From assembly GCF_003751305.1 (NCBI RefSeq), contig NZ_RJKV01000002.1, forward strand, positions 496,001 to 560,000: a DNA stretch of 64,000 nt, written 5' to 3'. The first letter of the stretch is position 1. Each line of letters opens with the position of its first letter. The position numbers and the translations under genes are program-made. The DNA is from Stenotrophomonas rhizophila (GTDB lineage Bacteria > Pseudomonadota > Gammaproteobacteria > Xanthomonadales > Xanthomonadaceae). This document shows positions 17,958-28,152 of the stretch, in pieces. Below the pieces are notes generated by a model that saw only the letters and a list, made by a program, of their open reading frames with translations, did not search any database and was not told where the DNA came from.

Positions 17958-17970
17958 CCCGAAGGGTCAA
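17954..17970 (+). repeat. Hairpin over the hslV stop codon
   Basis: TTGACCC, GAA, GGGTCAA; the TGA stop of hslV is in the left arm. A 7-bp stem that could act as an mRNA processing or attenuation site between hslV and hslU. Confidence 0.6.
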
Positions 17971-17976
17971 CGCTCG

Positions 17977-17998
17977 GTAGCGCCACGCCATGCGTGGC
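17977..17998 (+). repeat. SMAG-type palindrome between hslV and hslU
   Basis: GTAGC followed by GCCACGC, CAT, GCGTGGC. It lies inside an otherwise co-transcribed gene pair. Confidence 0.8.
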
Positions 17999-18073
17999 TC
18001 CACATCAGCGTTACGTCGCTGCCAGGCAGGCCGGTGATACGACATTCCACCCCATATCCTCGTGAGCACACCC

Positions 18074-19447
18074 ATGCCGCACAAGATTGAAGTTTCGTCC
18101 GCCACCATGACCCCGCGCGAGATCGTGCAGGAACTGGACCGGCACATCGTCGGCCAGCACGACGCCAAGCGCGCGGTCGCCATCGCGCTGCGCAACCGCT
18201 GGCGCCGCATGCAGCTGCCGGCCGAGCTGCGCAACGAAGTCATGCCCAAGAACATCCTGATGATCGGCCCGACCGGCGTCGGCAAGACCGAGATCGCGCG
18301 TCGCCTGGCCACGCTGGCCAATGCGCCGTTCGTCAAGGTGGAAGCCACCCGTTTCACCGAGGTCGGCTATGTCGGCAAGGACGTGGAGCAGATCATCCGC
18401 GACCTGGCCGACACCGCGGTCAAGCTGTATCGCGAGCAGGCCAAGGTCCGCGTGCGCACCCAGGCCGAAGAGCGCGCCGAAGACCGCATCCTGGATGCAT
18501 TGCTGCCGCGCCGCAGCACCGGTATCGGCTTTGATGCCGAGGCCGCGCGCAACGAGCCGTCCGCGCAGGACAACGAGACCCGCATCAAGTTCCGCCGCAT
18601 GCTGCGCAACGGTGAGCTGGACGAGCGCGAGATCGAATTGGAAGTGTCGGCCAACGTCAGCATGGACATCATGACCCCGCCGGGCATGGAGGAAATGGGG
18701 CAGCAGCTGCGCCAGATGTTCTCCAGCATGGGCGGTGCGAAGGCACAGAAGCGCACGCTGTCGATCAAGGCCGCGCGTCCGCTGTTGATCGAGGAAGAGG
18801 CCGGCAAGCTGGTCAACGAAGACGATATCCGCAGCGCGGCGATCGAGGCCTGCGAGCAGCATGGCATCGTGTTCATCGATGAGATCGACAAGGTCGCCAA
18901 GCGCGGTGACAACGTCGGTGGCGGCGATGTGTCGCGCGAGGGCGTTCAGCGCGATCTGCTGCCGCTGGTGGAAGGCTCCAACGTGTCCACCAAGTACGGC
19001 ACGATCAAGACCGACCACATCCTGTTCATCGCCTCCGGTGCGTTCCACCTGGCCAAGCCCAGCGATCTGATCCCGGAGCTGCAGGGGCGTTTCCCGATCC
19101 GCGTGGAACTGGGCGCGCTGAGCAAGCAGGACTTCGTGCGCATCCTGACCGAGCCGAAGGCCGCGCTGACCAAACAGTACGAAGCGCTGCTGCAGACCGA
19201 AGGTGTCTCGATGAAGTTCACCGTCGATGCGGTGGACCGCCTGGCCGAGATCGCCTTCCAGGTGAACGAGCGTCAGGAAAACATCGGCGCGCGCCGCCTG
19301 CACACGGTGCTGGAGCGCCTGCTGGATACGCTGAGCTATGAAGCCCCGGACCGCGATGGTGAGACCATCAGCATCGATCAGGCCTACGTCGACGCGCACC
19401 TGGGTGAGCTGGTGCAGGATCCGGACTTGAGCCGCTACATCCTGTAA
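18074..19447 (+). CDS. hslU: ATP-dependent protease ATPase subunit HslU
   Basis: A 457-aa AAA+ unfoldase that feeds substrates to HslV. Walker A is GPTGVGKTE, Walker B is VFIDEID, the pore motif is [12 protein letters not shown], and the C-terminal tail DPDLSRYIL docks into HslV. The I-domain insert spans roughly residues 110-240. I chose ATG 18074 (MPHKIEV), matching relatives; GTG 18062 would add four residues. Neither start has a Shine-Dalgarno. TATCCT at 18055-18060 would give a leader of only ~7 nt. Confidence 0.96.
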   Translation: MPHKIEVSSATMTPREIVQELDRHIVGQHDAKRAVAIALRNRWRRMQLPAELRNEVMPKNILMIGPTGVGKTEIARRLATLANAPFVKVEATRFTEVGYVGKDVEQIIRDLADTAVKLYREQAKVRVRTQAEERAEDRILDALLPRRSTGIGFDAEAARNEPSAQDNETRIKFRRMLRNGELDEREIELEVSANVSMDIMTPPGMEEMGQQLRQMFSSMGGAKAQKRTLSIKAARPLLIEEEAGKLVNEDDIRSAAIEACEQHGIVFIDEIDKVAKRGDNVGGGDVSREGVQRDLLPLVEGSNVSTKYGTIKTDHILFIASGAFHLAKPSDLIPELQGRFPIRVELGALSKQDFVRILTEPKAALTKQYEALLQTEGVSMKFTVDAVDRLAEIAFQVNERQENIGARRLHTVLERLLDTLSYEAPDRDGETISIDQAYVDAHLGELVQDPDLSRYIL

Positions 19448-19477
19448 CGGCACGCAACGATCGGGTGGTAGGAAGAG

Positions 19478-19507
19478 CGGCGGCACTTCGGTGTCGCCGT
19501 TTTTTTT
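19478..19507 (+). terminator. Rho-independent terminator of hslVU
   Basis: CGGCGGCAC, TTCG, GTGTCGCCG then eight T. One G-T pair in the stem. Confidence 0.95.
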
Positions 19508-19581
19508 GCTTCTTCTGTCAAAGGCTGTCTCCGTTTGGGACTGCCGCGAGCGTGAGGGCCCCGCAGCGACTGGCAGGCCCC

Positions 19582-19802
19582 TCGGCAAATGTCCCCCGGC
19601 CGCCGCCGTCAGGCGACGGCCTCCTCCTTGATTTTGCCCAGGGACCTGCCGGCCGCTACGGGGCTAAGCGTGCTGTCCGCGTGCGACAAAGCAGACCTTC
19701 CGGTGGACGCCAGAGCGCTGGACACGTGGGTCGCGACGCCCTTGTGGGCGAAATAAAGGAGGAGGCGGCGGCCGAAGGCCGACGCCGGGGGACATTCGCC
19801 GA
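19582..19802. mobile_element. MITE-like element with ~60-bp imperfect inverted ends
   Basis: The left end at 19582-19640 begins TCGGCAAATGTCCCCCGGC and ends in TTGCCCA. The reverse complement of 19744-19802 begins TCGGCGAATGTCCCCCGGC and also ends in GCCCA. Outer ~19 nt and inner ~20 nt of the arms match with few changes; their middles differ but each forms its own hairpin. The ~100-bp centre has no convincing gene; short GC-biased ORFs in it are probably artefacts. It lies between the hslU terminator and smeT, and the rest of 19508-19902 shows nothing else. No transposase or clear target duplication is visible, so mobility is inferred. Confidence 0.55.
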
Positions 19803-19902
19803 CAAGGGCGTCGTGGCCCAGCGCCCGACCAGCTCACCGAGCTTGCCCGCAAAGATTCAGGCGCGCCTGGCGCATGCCGCGACGGTGTCGCCGTTTTCTA
19901 CC

Positions 19903-20571
19903 TCAGGCGTCGTCGTCGGTTGGCAGGGCGGTTGGCGGGGCGCCCGGGGTGAATACACCCGGCTGCACGAATGCGCTGAGGATCGCATCCAGCGTCTGCG
20001 CGCCATCGCGCTGGATCTCGAACAGCTCCGGTTCCAGCATCGCGCTATACAGCACTCCGGTCAGGCTGGTGCTCACGATGCGCGCCACCGTGTCCACGTC
20101 CACCCCCTCGCGCAGCTGCCCCAACTCCCGCGCGCGCTGGAACGCGGCCGCGAAGATGCCCAGCTCTTCGCGCGATGCCTCCAGCTGCAGCGCCTGCATT
20201 GCCTGGCTTTCCACAGACAGGTCGTTACGCAGCATGATCTCCATCATGTTGCGCAGACGCTCGTCCTCGGACAACTCCTGGAATGACACCAGCAGTGCCG
20301 AGCGCAGGTCCAGGATCGGTGTGGTGCGCTTGGCCGAGGTGGTGCGTCGCAGCCGCTCGATGAACGGCACGCGCTCGCGATCGATCATCGCGGTCAGCAC
20401 TTCGGTCTTGTTCTTGAAGTGCCAGTACACCGCGCCGCGGGTGAATCCGGCGCGCGCGCCGATCATCGCCAGGCTGGTGCCGGCGACCCCGTATTCATGG
20501 AAACAGAGCTGAGCCGCGTCGAGGATGCCCTCGCGGGTGGCCTGCGCCTCTTCTTTGGTTTTTCTGGCCAT
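19903..20571 (-). CDS. smeT: TetR-family repressor of the RND pump (SmeT)
   Basis: A 222-aa repressor. The N-terminal HTH region (ARAGFTRGAVYWHFKNKTEVL, residues 39-59) is the AcrR/TtgR/SmeT type, and the C-terminal ligand-binding domain follows. It diverges from smeDEF, and the 231-bp intergenic region holds a TtgR/SmeT-like operator. SmeT is known to repress smeDEF and itself in S. maltophilia, with inactivation raising multidrug resistance. The protein appears intact. The acidic tail PTDDDA is unremarkable. Confidence 0.88.
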   Translation of the reverse strand: MARKTKEEAQATREGILDAAQLCFHEYGVAGTSLAMIGARAGFTRGAVYWHFKNKTEVLTAMIDRERVPFIERLRRTTSAKRTTPILDLRSALLVSFQELSEDERLRNMMEIMLRNDLSVESQAMQALQLEASREELGIFAAAFQRARELGQLREGVDVDTVARIVSTSLTGVLYSAMLEPELFEIQRDGAQTLDAILSAFVQPGVFTPGAPPTALPTDDDA

Positions 20572-20615
20572 TGCGCTGTGCAGTTGCTGGATGAAACCGG
20601 CCTGAATTGTACCGC

Positions 20616-20646
20616 TTTACAAACAAACATGCATGTATGTATATTT
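20616..20646. promoter_or_regulatory. SmeT/TtgR-type operator
   Basis: The AT-rich pseudopalindrome 20618-20641 reads TACAAACAAACA then TGCATGTATGTA; the halves match at 9 of 12 positions. It resembles the TtgR operator (TTTACAAACAACCATG... type) and lies 45 bp from the smeT start, so binding would block both divergent promoters. Confidence 0.8.
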
Positions 20647-20706
20647 GCGCCCCACTGATCCTCAGCGAGGACTGCCTGTGAAAGCCGGCGGGTCTCGTTT
20701 CGGATA

Positions 20707-20739
20707 TTTGTCGTCATTTGCTGCCTGTTTGTCGTCATT
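20707..20739 (+). repeat. Two direct repeats TTTGTCGTCATT, 21 bp apart
   Basis: Identical 12-mers at 20707-20718 and 20728-20739 between the SmeT operator and smeD. The 21-bp period is two helical turns, as for a regulator bound twice on one DNA face. Confidence 0.6.
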
Positions 20740-20802
20740 CTTCGCTTTTATCGGAAGTTGGGCTGCAGGCGCGCCCTTTTCCGTCTGCGAGCCCCTACCG
20801 CC

Positions 20803-21981
20803 ATGTCCAGAACCCCGTACCGTCTTCTCGCGCTGTCCCTCGCGATCGCCCTGACCGTGTCCGCCTGTGGCGGCGGTGAGCAGGAGGGTCCGCAGGGCGG
20901 ACCCGGCCAAGTGACCGTGGCCACCCTCAAGGCCGAGCAGGTCGGGCTGACCCGCGAGCTGCCGGGCCGCACCAATGCCTTCCTGGTCGCCGAAGTGCGC
21001 CCGCAGGTCAACGGCATCGTGGCCAAGCGGCTGTTCACCGAAGGCGGCCTGGTCACGGCCGGGCAGCCGCTGTATCAGCTTGATGACGCCAGCTATCGCG
21101 CCCAGGCCAACAGCGCCCGTGCCCAGCTGGCCCGCGCCGAAGCCACCGCCAATGCCGCCCGCCTGAGCGCCAAGCGCATCGGCGAGCTGGCCAAGGTCGA
21201 GGCGGTCAGCACCCAGGACAACGAAAACGCGATCGCTGCGCTGAAGCAGGCCGAAGCCGATGTCGGCGCCGCGCGTGCCTCGCTGGACGCCGCCAATGTG
21301 ACGCTGGGTTATGCACGCATCACCGCGCCGATCAGCGGCCGCATCGGCAAGTCCTCGGTGACCCAGGGCGCGCTGGTCAGCGCCGGCCAGGCCGAAGCGC
21401 TGGCCACCGTGCAGCAGTTGAATCCGATCTATGTCGACCTGACCCAGTCCGCCAGTGAGCTGCTGCAGCTGCGCCGCGAACTGGCCAGCGGCCGCCTGCA
21501 GGACAACCAGACCCTGCCGGTGACGATCCTGCTCGATGACGGCACCGAGTTCGATCACAAGGGCACCCTGGAATTCTCCGAAGTCAGCGTGGATCCGACC
21601 ACCGGCAGCTACGCGCTGCGGGTCAAGGTCGAGAACCCGGACCAGGTGCTGATGCCGGGCATGTACGTGCGCGCCCAGGTCGGCAGCGGTGTGCGCGACA
21701 ACGCGATCCTGGTGCCGATGCAGGGCATCGCCCGCGATCCCAAGGGCGATACCAGCGCCATGGTGGTCGGCAAGGACGACAAGGTCGAAGTGCGGCAGGT
21801 CAAGGTCAGCCGTTCGCTCGGCGACAAGTGGCTGGTCGAAGACGGGCTGAAGGCGGGTGACAAGGTCATCGTCGAAGGCCTGCAGAAGATCCAGCCGGGC
21901 ATGCCCGTGCAGGCCACCGAAATGGGCGCGGCCCCGGCCAAGCCGGCCGCCGCGCCGGCGGCTCCCGCCGCCCAGCAGTAA
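20803..21981 (+). CDS. smeD: RND efflux periplasmic adaptor (SmeD)
   Basis: A 392-aa membrane-fusion lipoprotein. The signal peptide ends in lipobox TVSACGGG. It has a lipoyl/hairpin region with coiled coil (residues ~60-170, ARAQLARAEATANAARLSAKRIGELAKVEAVS) and the conserved ITAPISGRIGKS return strand, then beta-barrel and membrane-proximal domains. It links SmeE to SmeF. I chose the ATG at 20803 because it gives the lipoprotein signal; an in-frame upstream start at 20758 lacks it. The C-terminus is Ala/Pro-rich. Confidence 0.93.
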   Translation: MSRTPYRLLALSLAIALTVSACGGGEQEGPQGGPGQVTVATLKAEQVGLTRELPGRTNAFLVAEVRPQVNGIVAKRLFTEGGLVTAGQPLYQLDDASYRAQANSARAQLARAEATANAARLSAKRIGELAKVEAVSTQDNENAIAALKQAEADVGAARASLDAANVTLGYARITAPISGRIGKSSVTQGALVSAGQAEALATVQQLNPIYVDLTQSASELLQLRRELASGRLQDNQTLPVTILLDDGTEFDHKGTLEFSEVSVDPTTGSYALRVKVENPDQVLMPGMYVRAQVGSGVRDNAILVPMQGIARDPKGDTSAMVVGKDDKVEVRQVKVSRSLGDKWLVEDGLKAGDKVIVEGLQKIQPGMPVQATEMGAAPAKPAAAPAAPAAQQ

Positions 21982-21993
21982 CCGGAGAATTCC

Positions 21994-24900
21994 ATGGCAC
22001 GTTTCTTCATTGATCGCCCCATCTTCGCGTGGGTGATTGCGATCATCATCATGCTCGCCGGCGGCCTGGCGGTGCTCAAGCTGCCGGTGTCGATGTACCC
22101 GGAAGTGGCACCGCCGGCCGTCGAGATCAGCGCCAGCTACCCGGGTGCATCGGCCAAGGTGGTCGAGGACTCGGTGACGCAGATCATCGAGCAGAACATG
22201 AAAGGCCTGGATGGCCTGATCTACTTCTCGTCCAACAGCTCGGCCAACGGCCAGGCGACCATCACCCTCACCTTCGAGAGCGGGACCAACCCGGATATCG
22301 CGCAGGTGCAGGTGCAGAACAAGCTGCAGCTGGCCATGCCGCTGCTGCCGCAGGAAGTGCAGCGCCAGGGCATCAACGTCGCGAAGTCGAGCAGCGGCTT
22401 CCTGCAGGTGCTCGGCTTCGTCTCTGAAGACGGCAGCATGGATGCCAACGACATCTCCGATTACGTCGGCTCCAACATCGTCGATCCGCTGAGCCGCGTG
22501 CCAGGCGTGGGCAACATCCAGGTGTTCGGTGGCAAGTACGCCATGCGCATCTGGCTGGACCCCAACAAGCTGCACACCTACAAGCTGTCCACTGCCGAAG
22601 TGATCGCCGCGATCACCGCGCAGAACGCGCAGGTCGCCATCGGTCAGCTCGGCGGCGCGCCGTCGATCAAAGGCCAGCAGCTCAACGCGACCATCAACGC
22701 GCAGGACCGCCTGCAGACGCCGGAGCAGTTCCGCAACATCATCGTGCGCAGCGCGCAGGACGGTGCCGAACTGCGCCTCTCAGATGTTGCCCGCGTCGAG
22801 TTGGGTGCTGAGTCGTACGACTTCGTGACCCGTTACAACGGCAAGCCGTCGTCGGGTATCGCGATCACACTGGCGACCGGCGCCAATGCGCTGGACACCG
22901 CCAACGGCGTGCGTGCGGCGCTGGATGAGATGGAGCCGAACTTCCCGGCCGGCCTGAAGGCCGTGGTGCCGTATGACACCACGCCGTTCGTGCAGGTCTC
23001 GATCAAGGGCGTCATCAAGACCCTGATCGAAGCCATCGTGCTGGTGTTCCTGGTGATGTACCTGTTCCTGCAGAACTTCCGCGCGACCCTGATCCCCACG
23101 ATCGCGGTGCCGGTGGTGCTGCTGGGCACGTTCGGCATCCTGGCCGCGCTGGGCTTCTCGGTGAACATGTTGACCATGTTCGCGATGGTGCTGGCGATCG
23201 GCCTGCTGGTCGATGACGCGATCGTGGTGGTGGAGAACGTCGAGCGGATCATGTCCGAAGAGGGCCTGTCACCGCTGGAAGCGACACGCAAATCGATGAC
23301 CCAGATCACCGGCGCACTGGTCGGCATCGGCCTGGTGCTGTCGGCGGTGTTCGTGCCGATGGCCTTCATGAGCGGCGCCACCGGCGTCATCTACCGCCAG
23401 TTCTCGGCCACGATCGTCTCGGCGATGGCGCTGTCGGTGCTGGTCGCGATCGTACTGACCCCGGCGCTGTGCGCCACGATGCTCAAGCCGCTCAAGAAGG
23501 GCGAGCACCACGTGGCCCACAAGGGCTGGTCGGGGCGTTTCTTCAACGCGTTCAACCGCGGTTTCGACCGTTCCAGCAATGGCTATCAGCGTGGCGTGCG
23601 CGGCATTCTCGGCCGTCCGTGGCGTTTCATGGGCGTGTTCGCCGCGCTGGCGCTGGTGATGGGCCTGCTGTTCATGCGCCTGCCCAGCTCGTTCCTGCCC
23701 AATGAAGACCAGGGCATCCTGATGGCGCTGGTGCAGACCCCGGTCGGTGCCACCCAGGAACGCACCCTGGAATCGATCGACAAGCTTGAAAAGCACTTCA
23801 TGGAGAACGAGGCCGACGCGATCGAGTCGATCTTCTCGGTGCAGGGCTTCAGCTTCGCCGGCATGGGCCAGAACGCGGGCATGGCCTTCGTCAAGCTCAA
23901 GGACTGGAAGGACCGCGATGCCGATCAGGGCGCAATGCCGGTCACCGGTCGCGCGATGGCGGCGCTGGGCGGAATCAAGGATGCCTTCATCTTTGCCTTC
24001 CCGCCGCCGGCGATGCCGGAGCTGGGCATCGGCTCGGGGTACACGTTCTTCCTGAAAGACACCAGTGGTGCCGGTCACCAGGCGCTGCTGGATGCACGCA
24101 ACCAGCTGCTCGGCATGGCCGGGCAGAGCAAGCTGCTGGCCAACGTGCGTCCCAACGGCCAGGAAGACACCCCGCAGCTGCGCATCGATATCGACGTCGG
24201 CAAGGCCAGTGCGCTCGGCCTGTCGCTGGAGGCGGTCAACACCACGCTCGCCGCGGCCTGGGGCAGCAGCTACATCGATGACTTCATCGACCGTGGCCGG
24301 GTCAAGCGCGTGTATGTGCAGTCCGATGCGCCGTTCCGCATGAATCCGGAAGACTTCAACCTGTGGTCGGTGAAGAACACGGCCGGTGAGATGGTGCCGT
24401 TCTCGGCCTTCGCCAGCCAGCGCTGGGACTACGGTTCGCCGCGTCTGGAGCGCTACAACGGCGTGTCCGCGATGGAAATCCAGGGCGAGCCGGCGCAGGG
24501 CGTGGCCTCGGGCGATGCGATGAACGAAGTGGAGAAACTGGCCAAGCAGTTGCCGGCCGGTTTCGATATCGAGTGGACCGCGCTGTCCTACCAGGAACGC
24601 CAGGCGGGCTCGCAGACGCCGCTGCTGTACACCCTGTCGCTGCTGATCGTGTTCCTGTGCCTGGCCGCGCTGTATGAAAGCTGGAGCGTGCCGACCTCGG
24701 TGCTGCTGGTGGCGCCGCTGGGCATCCTCGGTGCGGTGCTGGCCAACACCATGCGTGGCATGGAGCGCGACATCTACTTCCAGGTGGCGATGCTGACCAC
24801 GGTGGGTCTGACCAGTAAAAACGCGATCCTGATCGTGGAGTTCGCCAAGGAAAACCTGGAGAAGGGCGCCGGCCTGATCGAGGCGACGATGCACGCTGTG

Positions 24901-25140
24901 CGTGACCGTCTGCGCCCGATCATCATGACCTCGCTGGCCTTCGGCCTGGGCGTGCTGCCGCTGGCGATCGCCTCCGGTGCCGGTTCCGGCGCACAGCAGG
25001 CCATCGGTACCGGTGTGCTCGGCGGCATGCTGGTTGGCACGGTGCTGGGTGTGTTCTTCATCCCGCTGTTCTTCGTGGTGGTGCAGCGCGTGTTCAATCG
25101 CAAGAAGTACGGCAAGAACGCCGGAGGTTCCGATGCGTAA
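21994..25140 (+). CDS. smeE: RND multidrug efflux transporter (SmeE)
   Basis: A 1048-aa HAE1-family inner-membrane proton/drug antiporter of the AcrB/TtgB/MexB type. It starts [17 protein letters not shown]. The proton relay Asp407/Asp408 in [16 protein letters not shown] and Lys942 in [15 protein letters not shown] are intact. Two large periplasmic loops and 12 membrane segments fit the family. It lies 12 nt after smeD with GGAG upstream and overlaps smeF. In S. maltophilia the homologue exports quinolones, tetracyclines and chloramphenicol. Confidence 0.95.
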   Translation: MARFFIDRPIFAWVIAIIIMLAGGLAVLKLPVSMYPEVAPPAVEISASYPGASAKVVEDSVTQIIEQNMKGLDGLIYFSSNSSANGQATITLTFESGTNPDIAQVQVQNKLQLAMPLLPQEVQRQGINVAKSSSGFLQVLGFVSEDGSMDANDISDYVGSNIVDPLSRVPGVGNIQVFGGKYAMRIWLDPNKLHTYKLSTAEVIAAITAQNAQVAIGQLGGAPSIKGQQLNATINAQDRLQTPEQFRNIIVRSAQDGAELRLSDVARVELGAESYDFVTRYNGKPSSGIAITLATGANALDTANGVRAALDEMEPNFPAGLKAVVPYDTTPFVQVSIKGVIKTLIEAIVLVFLVMYLFLQNFRATLIPTIAVPVVLLGTFGILAALGFSVNMLTMFAMVLAIGLLVDDAIVVVENVERIMSEEGLSPLEATRKSMTQITGALVGIGLVLSAVFVPMAFMSGATGVIYRQFSATIVSAMALSVLVAIVLTPALCATMLKPLKKGEHHVAHKGWSGRFFNAFNRGFDRSSNGYQRGVRGILGRPWRFMGVFAALALVMGLLFMRLPSSFLPNEDQGILMALVQTPVGATQERTLESIDKLEKHFMENEADAIESIFSVQGFSFAGMGQNAGMAFVKLKDWKDRDADQGAMPVTGRAMAALGGIKDAFIFAFPPPAMPELGIGSGYTFFLKDTSGAGHQALLDARNQLLGMAGQSKLLANVRPNGQEDTPQLRIDIDVGKASALGLSLEAVNTTLAAAWGSSYIDDFIDRGRVKRVYVQSDAPFRMNPEDFNLWSVKNTAGEMVPFSAFASQRWDYGSPRLERYNGVSAMEIQGEPAQGVASGDAMNEVEKLAKQLPAGFDIEWTALSYQERQAGSQTPLLYTLSLLIVFLCLAALYESWSVPTSVLLVAPLGILGAVLANTMRGMERDIYFQVAMLTTVGLTSKNAILIVEFAKENLEKGAGLIEATMHAVRDRLRPIIMTSLAFGLGVLPLAIASGAGSGAQQAIGTGVLGGMLVGTVLGVFFIPLFFVVVQRVFNRKKYGKNAGGSDA

Positions 25141-26533
25141 GCCCATGATGGCCAGCCTGGCGCTGGCGGTGAGCCTGGTGCTGTCCGGCTGCTCGACGCT
25201 GGAGCCGCGCAGCACCGAAGTCGCCCCGGCGATTCCCTCGCAGTGGCCGGTGGCGGCCACCGCAGGCGCGCAGGGCGCTGCACCGGCGGATGTCGCCGAC
25301 ATCGGCTGGCGCGATTTCTTCGTCGACCCGCGCCTGCAGGCGGTGATCACCCAGTCGCTGGAGAACAACCGCGACCTGCGCGTGGCCGTGCTCAATGTCG
25401 AGCGTGCCCGCGCGCAGTACCGGATCCAGCGCGCTGACCGCGTGCCGGCGATCGGTGTGCAGGGGCAGATGACCCGCAGTGGCGGCGATGCCCCGGTGAC
25501 CGAGCAGTTCAGTGCCAACCTCGGCGTGGTCGAGTTCGAACTGGATCTGTTCGGCCGCGTGCGCAATCTCAGCCAGGCGGCCCTGCAGCAGTACTTCGCC
25601 GAAGCGGCCAATCGCCGCAGTGCGCAGCTGTCGCTGGTGGCCGAGGTCGCCAACGCGTGGCTGACCCTCGGCGCGGACAGCGAGCAGCTGCGGATCGCCC
25701 AAGCGACGCTGGCCACCTATGAAGATTCGCTGCGCCTGACCGAGGCCCGCCGTCAGCTCGGTGGCGCCTCCGCGCTGGAACTGAGCCAGACCCGCACCCT
25801 GGTGGAAACCGCGCGTACCGACGTGGCGCGCTTTGCCGGGCAGGTCGCGCAGGACCGCAATGCACTGGTGCTGCTGGCCGGTGGGCCGGTCGATGCCGCG
25901 CTGCTGCCGCAGGCCGAGGTGACCGACGTCGCCAGCGTTCGGCCGCTGCCGGCCGGCGTACCGGGCGATGTACTGCTGCGGCGGCCGGACGTGATGGCCG
26001 CCGAGCACGTGCTGCTCTCGGCCAACGCCAACATCGGCGCCGCGCGCGCGGCATTCTTCCCGTCGATCAGCCTGACCGGCAACATCGGGTCGGCTTCGTC
26101 GGAGCTGTCGGGTCTGTTTGACAGTGGCACGCGCGTGTGGAGTTTCATTCCCAAGCTCAATCTGCCGATCTTCCAGGGGGGCAAGCTGCGCGCCAATCTG
26201 GGCATGGCCACCGCCGATCGCGACATCGCGCTGGCGCAGTATGAGAGGGCGATCCAGTCCGGCTTCCGTGAGGCGGCCGATGCGCTGGCCCTCAACGAGA
26301 GCCTGGATGCGCAGCTGTCGTCGCAGCAGGCGTTGGTGGCGGCGGCGGAGCAGGCGCAGCGGTTGTCGCAGGCCCGTTATGACGCCGGCCTGGACAGCTT
26401 CCTGACCCTGCTGGATGCGCGACGCACGGCGTACACCGCACGGCAGTCGCTGGTCAGCACGCAGCTGGCCCAGCAGTCCAATCAGGTGGCGTTGTACAAG
26501 GTGCTCGGCGGCGGTTGGCACGAGCGCGGGTGA
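25133..26533 (+). CDS. smeF: RND outer-membrane channel (SmeF)
   Basis: A 466-aa TolC/OprM-family lipoprotein: lipobox LSGC after [16 protein letters not shown], two repeated outer-membrane efflux domains, and the [32 protein letters not shown] region characteristic of OprM-like channels. The ATG overlaps the last codons of smeE. GGAGG lies 6 nt upstream, inside smeE. It completes the tripartite SmeDEF pump. Confidence 0.94.
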   Translation: MRKPMMASLALAVSLVLSGCSTLEPRSTEVAPAIPSQWPVAATAGAQGAAPADVADIGWRDFFVDPRLQAVITQSLENNRDLRVAVLNVERARAQYRIQRADRVPAIGVQGQMTRSGGDAPVTEQFSANLGVVEFELDLFGRVRNLSQAALQQYFAEAANRRSAQLSLVAEVANAWLTLGADSEQLRIAQATLATYEDSLRLTEARRQLGGASALELSQTRTLVETARTDVARFAGQVAQDRNALVLLAGGPVDAALLPQAEVTDVASVRPLPAGVPGDVLLRRPDVMAAEHVLLSANANIGAARAAFFPSISLTGNIGSASSELSGLFDSGTRVWSFIPKLNLPIFQGGKLRANLGMATADRDIALAQYERAIQSGFREAADALALNESLDAQLSSQQALVAAAEQAQRLSQARYDAGLDSFLTLLDARRTAYTARQSLVSTQLAQQSNQVALYKVLGGGWHERG

Positions 26534-26538
26534 GGGAT

Positions 26539-26568
26539 CACAGGTGCGGCCACGCGGCCGCACCTGTG
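26539..26568 (+). terminator. Strong 13-bp hairpin after smeF
   Basis: CACAGGTGCGGCC, ACGC, GGCCGCACCTGTG begins 5 nt after the smeF stop. The stem is perfect but no T-run follows; it is likely an mRNA 3' end or RNase barrier. Confidence 0.7.
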
Positions 26569-26705
26569 CCCGTCATTGCGCAAGGGTCGCCGTCTTGGCG
26601 ACACGATGTGTGAGGCTGTGCGGTTTCATCAGGCACGACCGGCGGGGGCTAGGGTGCCTGCATCATGGACAGGGCGCCGAGCAGGCGCTGTCCAGCGGGT
26701 GCGCG

Positions 26706-27038
26706 TCAGGCGCGTGCGTGCAGCCGCGGGCGCGATGCCTGGTCCTGGCGACCGGCGAGGTAGACGTGTTCCCAGCATTGATCGACGAACTGGCGTGCCT
26801 GGTCTTCGGACAGGCGCGGCATGATCTGCAGCGCGTAATGGGTCTGGAACATTTCATCGCGCTCCTCATCACTGGCGCGCGGTTGCGTGATCAGTGAATC
26901 GCAGGCGAATTTGATCCACGGCACGTAGTGGCCGAAGGAGCCCGTCCCGAGGTTGCCGTCGGCATGACGCTGGCGCCAGTGGCTCACTTCGGCGTCGACA
27001 TCGATGACGGCAGGGATGGAGATCTGGGCGGAAGACAT
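26706..27038 (-). CDS. Hypothetical protein, 110 aa
   Basis: Start MSSAQISIPAVIDVDAEV. It contains an aromatic-rich core (VSHWRQRHADGN, FGHYVPWIKFACDS) and ends in an Arg-rich tail. No signal peptide or membrane segment; likely a small cytoplasmic protein. It is the second gene of a short minus-strand pair with 27101-27379. I do not recognise the family. The ribosome binding site is weak (GAAGTG). Confidence 0.55.
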   Translation of the reverse strand: MSSAQISIPAVIDVDAEVSHWRQRHADGNLGTGSFGHYVPWIKFACDSLITQPRASDEERDEMFQTHYALQIMPRLSEDQARQFVDQCWEHVYLAGRQDQASRPRLHARA

Positions 27039-27100
27039 GGTCACTTCAATATGGGAAGAAGGGAATCTGGATGATGGCGTAGGGCGCGGTGCAAGCGGTG

Positions 27101-27379
27101 TCATGGCGATGTGGAGCCGGTGTGGCGACGTTCGCCACGGCTTTCGCCCAGCAGTTGCGCGTGGTGGACAACGCCGAGGCGTTCGGCCAGCGTTGCCAGC
27201 CGGTTGCAGACCACAACGCGATGGTCGGGATGGGACCGCGTCAACTCATCCTGGATGGCCTGGTAGGCATCCCAGAAAGGCGCGGCGTTGCGGTGGCGTG
27301 CGTAGTGCACCTGCAGTCTCTCCCACGCATCAATCAACGCAGGTTCGACGGAGGAGGTGCGGCGGGTTTGGGCATGCAT
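27101..27379 (-). CDS. Hypothetical protein, 92 aa
   Basis: The start MHAQTRRTSSVEPALIDAW has a strong GAGGAGA site on the minus strand, which favours it over an in-frame upstream ATG. Predicted mostly helical (WERLQVHYARHRNAAPFWDAYQ), soluble, His/Arg-rich C-terminus. It lies 62 nt before the 26706-27038 gene in the same direction. No family recognised. Confidence 0.55.
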   Translation of the reverse strand: MHAQTRRTSSVEPALIDAWERLQVHYARHRNAAPFWDAYQAIQDELTRSHPDHRVVVCNRLATLAERLGVVHHAQLLGESRGERRHTGSTSP

Positions 27380-27633
27380 GACGTCTCCTCGACGATGGTG
27401 CCCCCTGTGCAACCACCTTAAGACGTTCATGCAGCGCGGTTGTTAGTACCGCGTGTTCGCGGCGTCCGGCACCGGTCGACGACGCGTGACGGCACGTCGT
27501 GCAGATACCCACGGCACAGGGTGTTCAGGCCAGGATGACTCACTGAAGCATTCAGAACGCTGCCGCGCACGCGCAGGGTGTGTGGCGACTGCGCGGGCAC
27601 CCGGAGGGGGCATCCGCGCGGAATCGTCGGCTG

Positions 27634-28086
27634 TTACTCGCCGATGTCTTCGTTCCAGACCTCGGGATGGGCGCTGATGAAGCCGCCGAGCAGATCGATG
27701 CATGCCTGACTCTGCATGTCGATCACCTTGACGCCGTTCTCGCGCAGCCACTCGATGCCGCCCTGGAAGGTGACCGACTCGCCCACCACCACCGTGCCGA
27801 TGTTGAACTGGCGCACCAGCCCGCTGCAGTACCAGCACGGGGCCAGGGTGGTCACCATGATGGTGTCCTGGTAGCGGCGCTGGCGGCCGGCCTTGCGGAA
27901 GGCATCGGTCTCGCCGTGCACCGACGGATCGCCCTCCTGCACGCGACGATTGTGGCCGCAGCCGAGCAGGCGGCCGTCGTTGTGGTACAGCGCCGCGCCG
28001 ATCGGGATGCCGCCCTCGGCCAGGCCCTGGCGGGCTTCGGCGATGGCGGTTTCGAGCAGGGCGGCGTAGTCGGGGGTGGTGATCAT
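27634..28086 (-). CDS. Zinc cytosine/nucleoside deaminase, yeast-FCY1 type
   Basis: A 150-aa CDA-fold deaminase. Zinc ligands are His57 (SVHGETDAF, with catalytic Glu59) and Cys84/Cys87 (LAPCWYC). [22 protein letters not shown] and especially the C-terminal WNEDIGE match the small fungal cytosine deaminase, whose C-terminus is WFEDIGE. It would convert cytosine to uracil (pyrimidine salvage). It is unrelated to the large E. coli CodA enzyme. It diverges from ubiE, with 78 bp between them. Confidence 0.88.
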   Translation of the reverse strand: MITTPDYAALLETAIAEARQGLAEGGIPIGAALYHNDGRLLGCGHNRRVQEGDPSVHGETDAFRKAGRQRRYQDTIMVTTLAPCWYCSGLVRQFNIGTVVVGESVTFQGGIEWLRENGVKVIDMQSQACIDLLGGFISAHPEVWNEDIGE

Positions 28087-28152
28087 GCGCAATCCAGGAA
28101 CGTGAAGGCCTCCATGATAGTAGGCAGCCTGCCGCAACGGCGCCGGCGGTGC

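Noticed and set aside
20602..20650. AT-rich stretch considered as a foreign-DNA boundary
   Set aside because: It is the expected AT-rich operator and promoter of smeT-smeDEF.
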